From the NCBI GenBank assembly GCA_029856425.1, contig JAHQWZ010000126.1, positions 1-5,978 on the forward strand: a stretch of 5,978 nucleotides of DNA, read 5' to 3'. Below, in pieces: positions 5,388-5,978 of the stretch; position 1 is the first letter of the stretch; each line of letters opens with the position of its first letter. Origin of the DNA: Candidatus Thorarchaeota archaeon (GTDB taxonomy: Archaea > Asgardarchaeota > Thorarchaeia > Thorarchaeales > Thorarchaeaceae). The notes below the pieces were generated by a model, which was not told the origin of the DNA, did no database searches, and saw only the letters and a program-made list of their open reading frames with translations. A program made the position numbers and the translations under genes.

Positions 5388-5978
5388 TCAGTTGAGAGGC
5401 CCGTATCGGACGTTCCAGCCATAGAGAGCCTGACGTAGATGATTTCCAGTATAGGACTCTACAGCATCGCACAAGTCCTCTGGCGTTCCAACCGCAACAA
5501 CCTGACCTCCTGCGTCTCCACCTTCGGGGCCAAGATCTATGAGCCAGTCGGCGGTCTTGATTACTTCCAGATTATGTTCCACCAAGATGACCGTGTTGCC
5601 TCCCTCCACCAGTCTACTCAAGACCCGTAGTAGAACATGTACATCGGAGGCTGAGAGTCCTGTGGTGGGTTCGTCGAGTAGGTATAAGGTCTGTCCCGTG
5701 CTCCGTCGTGACAGTTCCGAGGCAATCTTCATTCGTTGACTCTCGCCCCCCGAAAGAGTAGTGGCTGGCTGTCCAAGTTCCAGGTATCCGAGTCCAACGT
5801 CCACGAGCGTCCGAAGCTTGTCTGCAATCTTCGGAATATCGCTGAAGAAGTCAAGGGCCTCCTCTATTGTCATTGAGAGGACTTCTGTGATGTTCTTCCC
5901 TTTGTATGACACCTCAAGGGTCTCTCTGTCGAATCGATTTCCTTTGCAGACATCACACGTCATGAAGACATCACTCAT
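5388..5978 (-). CDS. uvrA: Excinuclease ABC subunit A (UvrA), C-terminal fragment; 5' end beyond the right edge
   Basis: The last 196 residues of the damage-recognition ATPase of nucleotide excision repair, which scans DNA as a dimer and loads UvrB. The visible part begins at the C-terminal CxxC of the third zinc module (TCDVCKGNRF). It continues through the UvrA-specific stretch ETLEVSYKGKNI (19-30) and the second ABC signature LSGGE (75-79). Walker B LYLLDEP (98-104) and the switch histidine H135 (VEHN) follow, and the protein ends with a UvrA-typical tail (KTADWLIDLGPEGGDAGG). The reading frame is open to the edge, and most of UvrA (about three quarters of the usual ~940 residues) is missing only because the window ends. 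One oddity: after DEPTTGL the usual His-Phe/Pro is replaced by Ser-Ala (GLSASDV). The gene leads the minus-strand series uvrA, TPR gene, uvrC. Confidence 0.96.
   Translation of the reverse strand: MSDVFMTCDVCKGNRFDRETLEVSYKGKNITEVLSMTIEEALDFFSDIPKIADKLRTLVDVGLGYLELGQPATTLSGGESQRMKIASELSRRSTGQTLYLLDEPTTGLSASDVHVLLRVLSRLVEGGNTVILVEHNLEVIKTADWLIDLGPEGGDAGGQVVAVGTPEDLCDAVESYTGNHLRQALYGWNVRYGPLN

Noticed and set aside
5380..5403. Short inverted repeat (CTCAA/TTGAG) across the uvrA stop codon
   Set aside because: The stem is only five pairs plus a wobble, AT-rich, and not followed by a T-run, so a terminator is not supported.
5255..5422. Upstream extension of the 15-codon leader frame to a 71-codon frame starting inside uvrA
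   Set aside because: It begins within uvrA codons in another frame and crosses the intergenic gap with low-complexity, non-protein-like sequence. Only the last 15 codons follow a ribosome site.

Overview
The window suggests a mesophilic archaeon with a moderate G+C genome (mid-40s percent by eye). The evidence is indirect. TATA-like boxes sit at archaeal distances from several starts, the best being a BRE-TATA pair (CGAAG-TTTAAA) ahead of the ferredoxin gene. Shine-Dalgarno sequences are also used, and the gene set (UvrA/UvrC, a small 2[4Fe-4S] ferredoxin, an APC permease, a secreted PLD-fold protein) fits archaea that use bacterial-type nucleotide excision repair. An Asgard/Thorarchaeota-like source is possible but not proven, and no strictly archaeal marker gene is present.

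Left part (1-1400). A secreted phospholipase-D-superfamily gene on the minus strand runs off the left edge. Next to it and divergent is a small plus-strand gene of unknown function. A 38-base interrupted inverted repeat sits where the two 5' ends meet. A minus-strand ferredoxin gene follows, separated from the unknown gene by a 9-bp stem that could end transcription in both directions. The ferredoxin promoter region also holds an operator-like 18-bp palindrome just downstream of the predicted transcription start.

Middle part (1400-2911). One plus-strand gene encodes a 12-helix APC-superfamily amino acid/polyamine permease. It converges on uvrC, and the two genes overlap by the four bases CTAG, which supply both TAG stop codons.

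Right part (2908-5978, all minus strand). In transcription order this is the 3' end of uvrA (running off the right edge), a small TPR protein with a four-cysteine C-terminus, and a complete uvrC. UvrA finds the lesion, and UvrC, loaded by UvrB, cuts on both sides of it. uvrB is not in the window. The small TPR/four-Cys gene between uvrA and uvrC is the least explained and most interesting gene here. It has its own strong Shine-Dalgarno and an unusual nested-start arrangement. No mobile element, CRISPR array, tRNA or rRNA was seen, and no gene-free stretch exceeds 300 bases.
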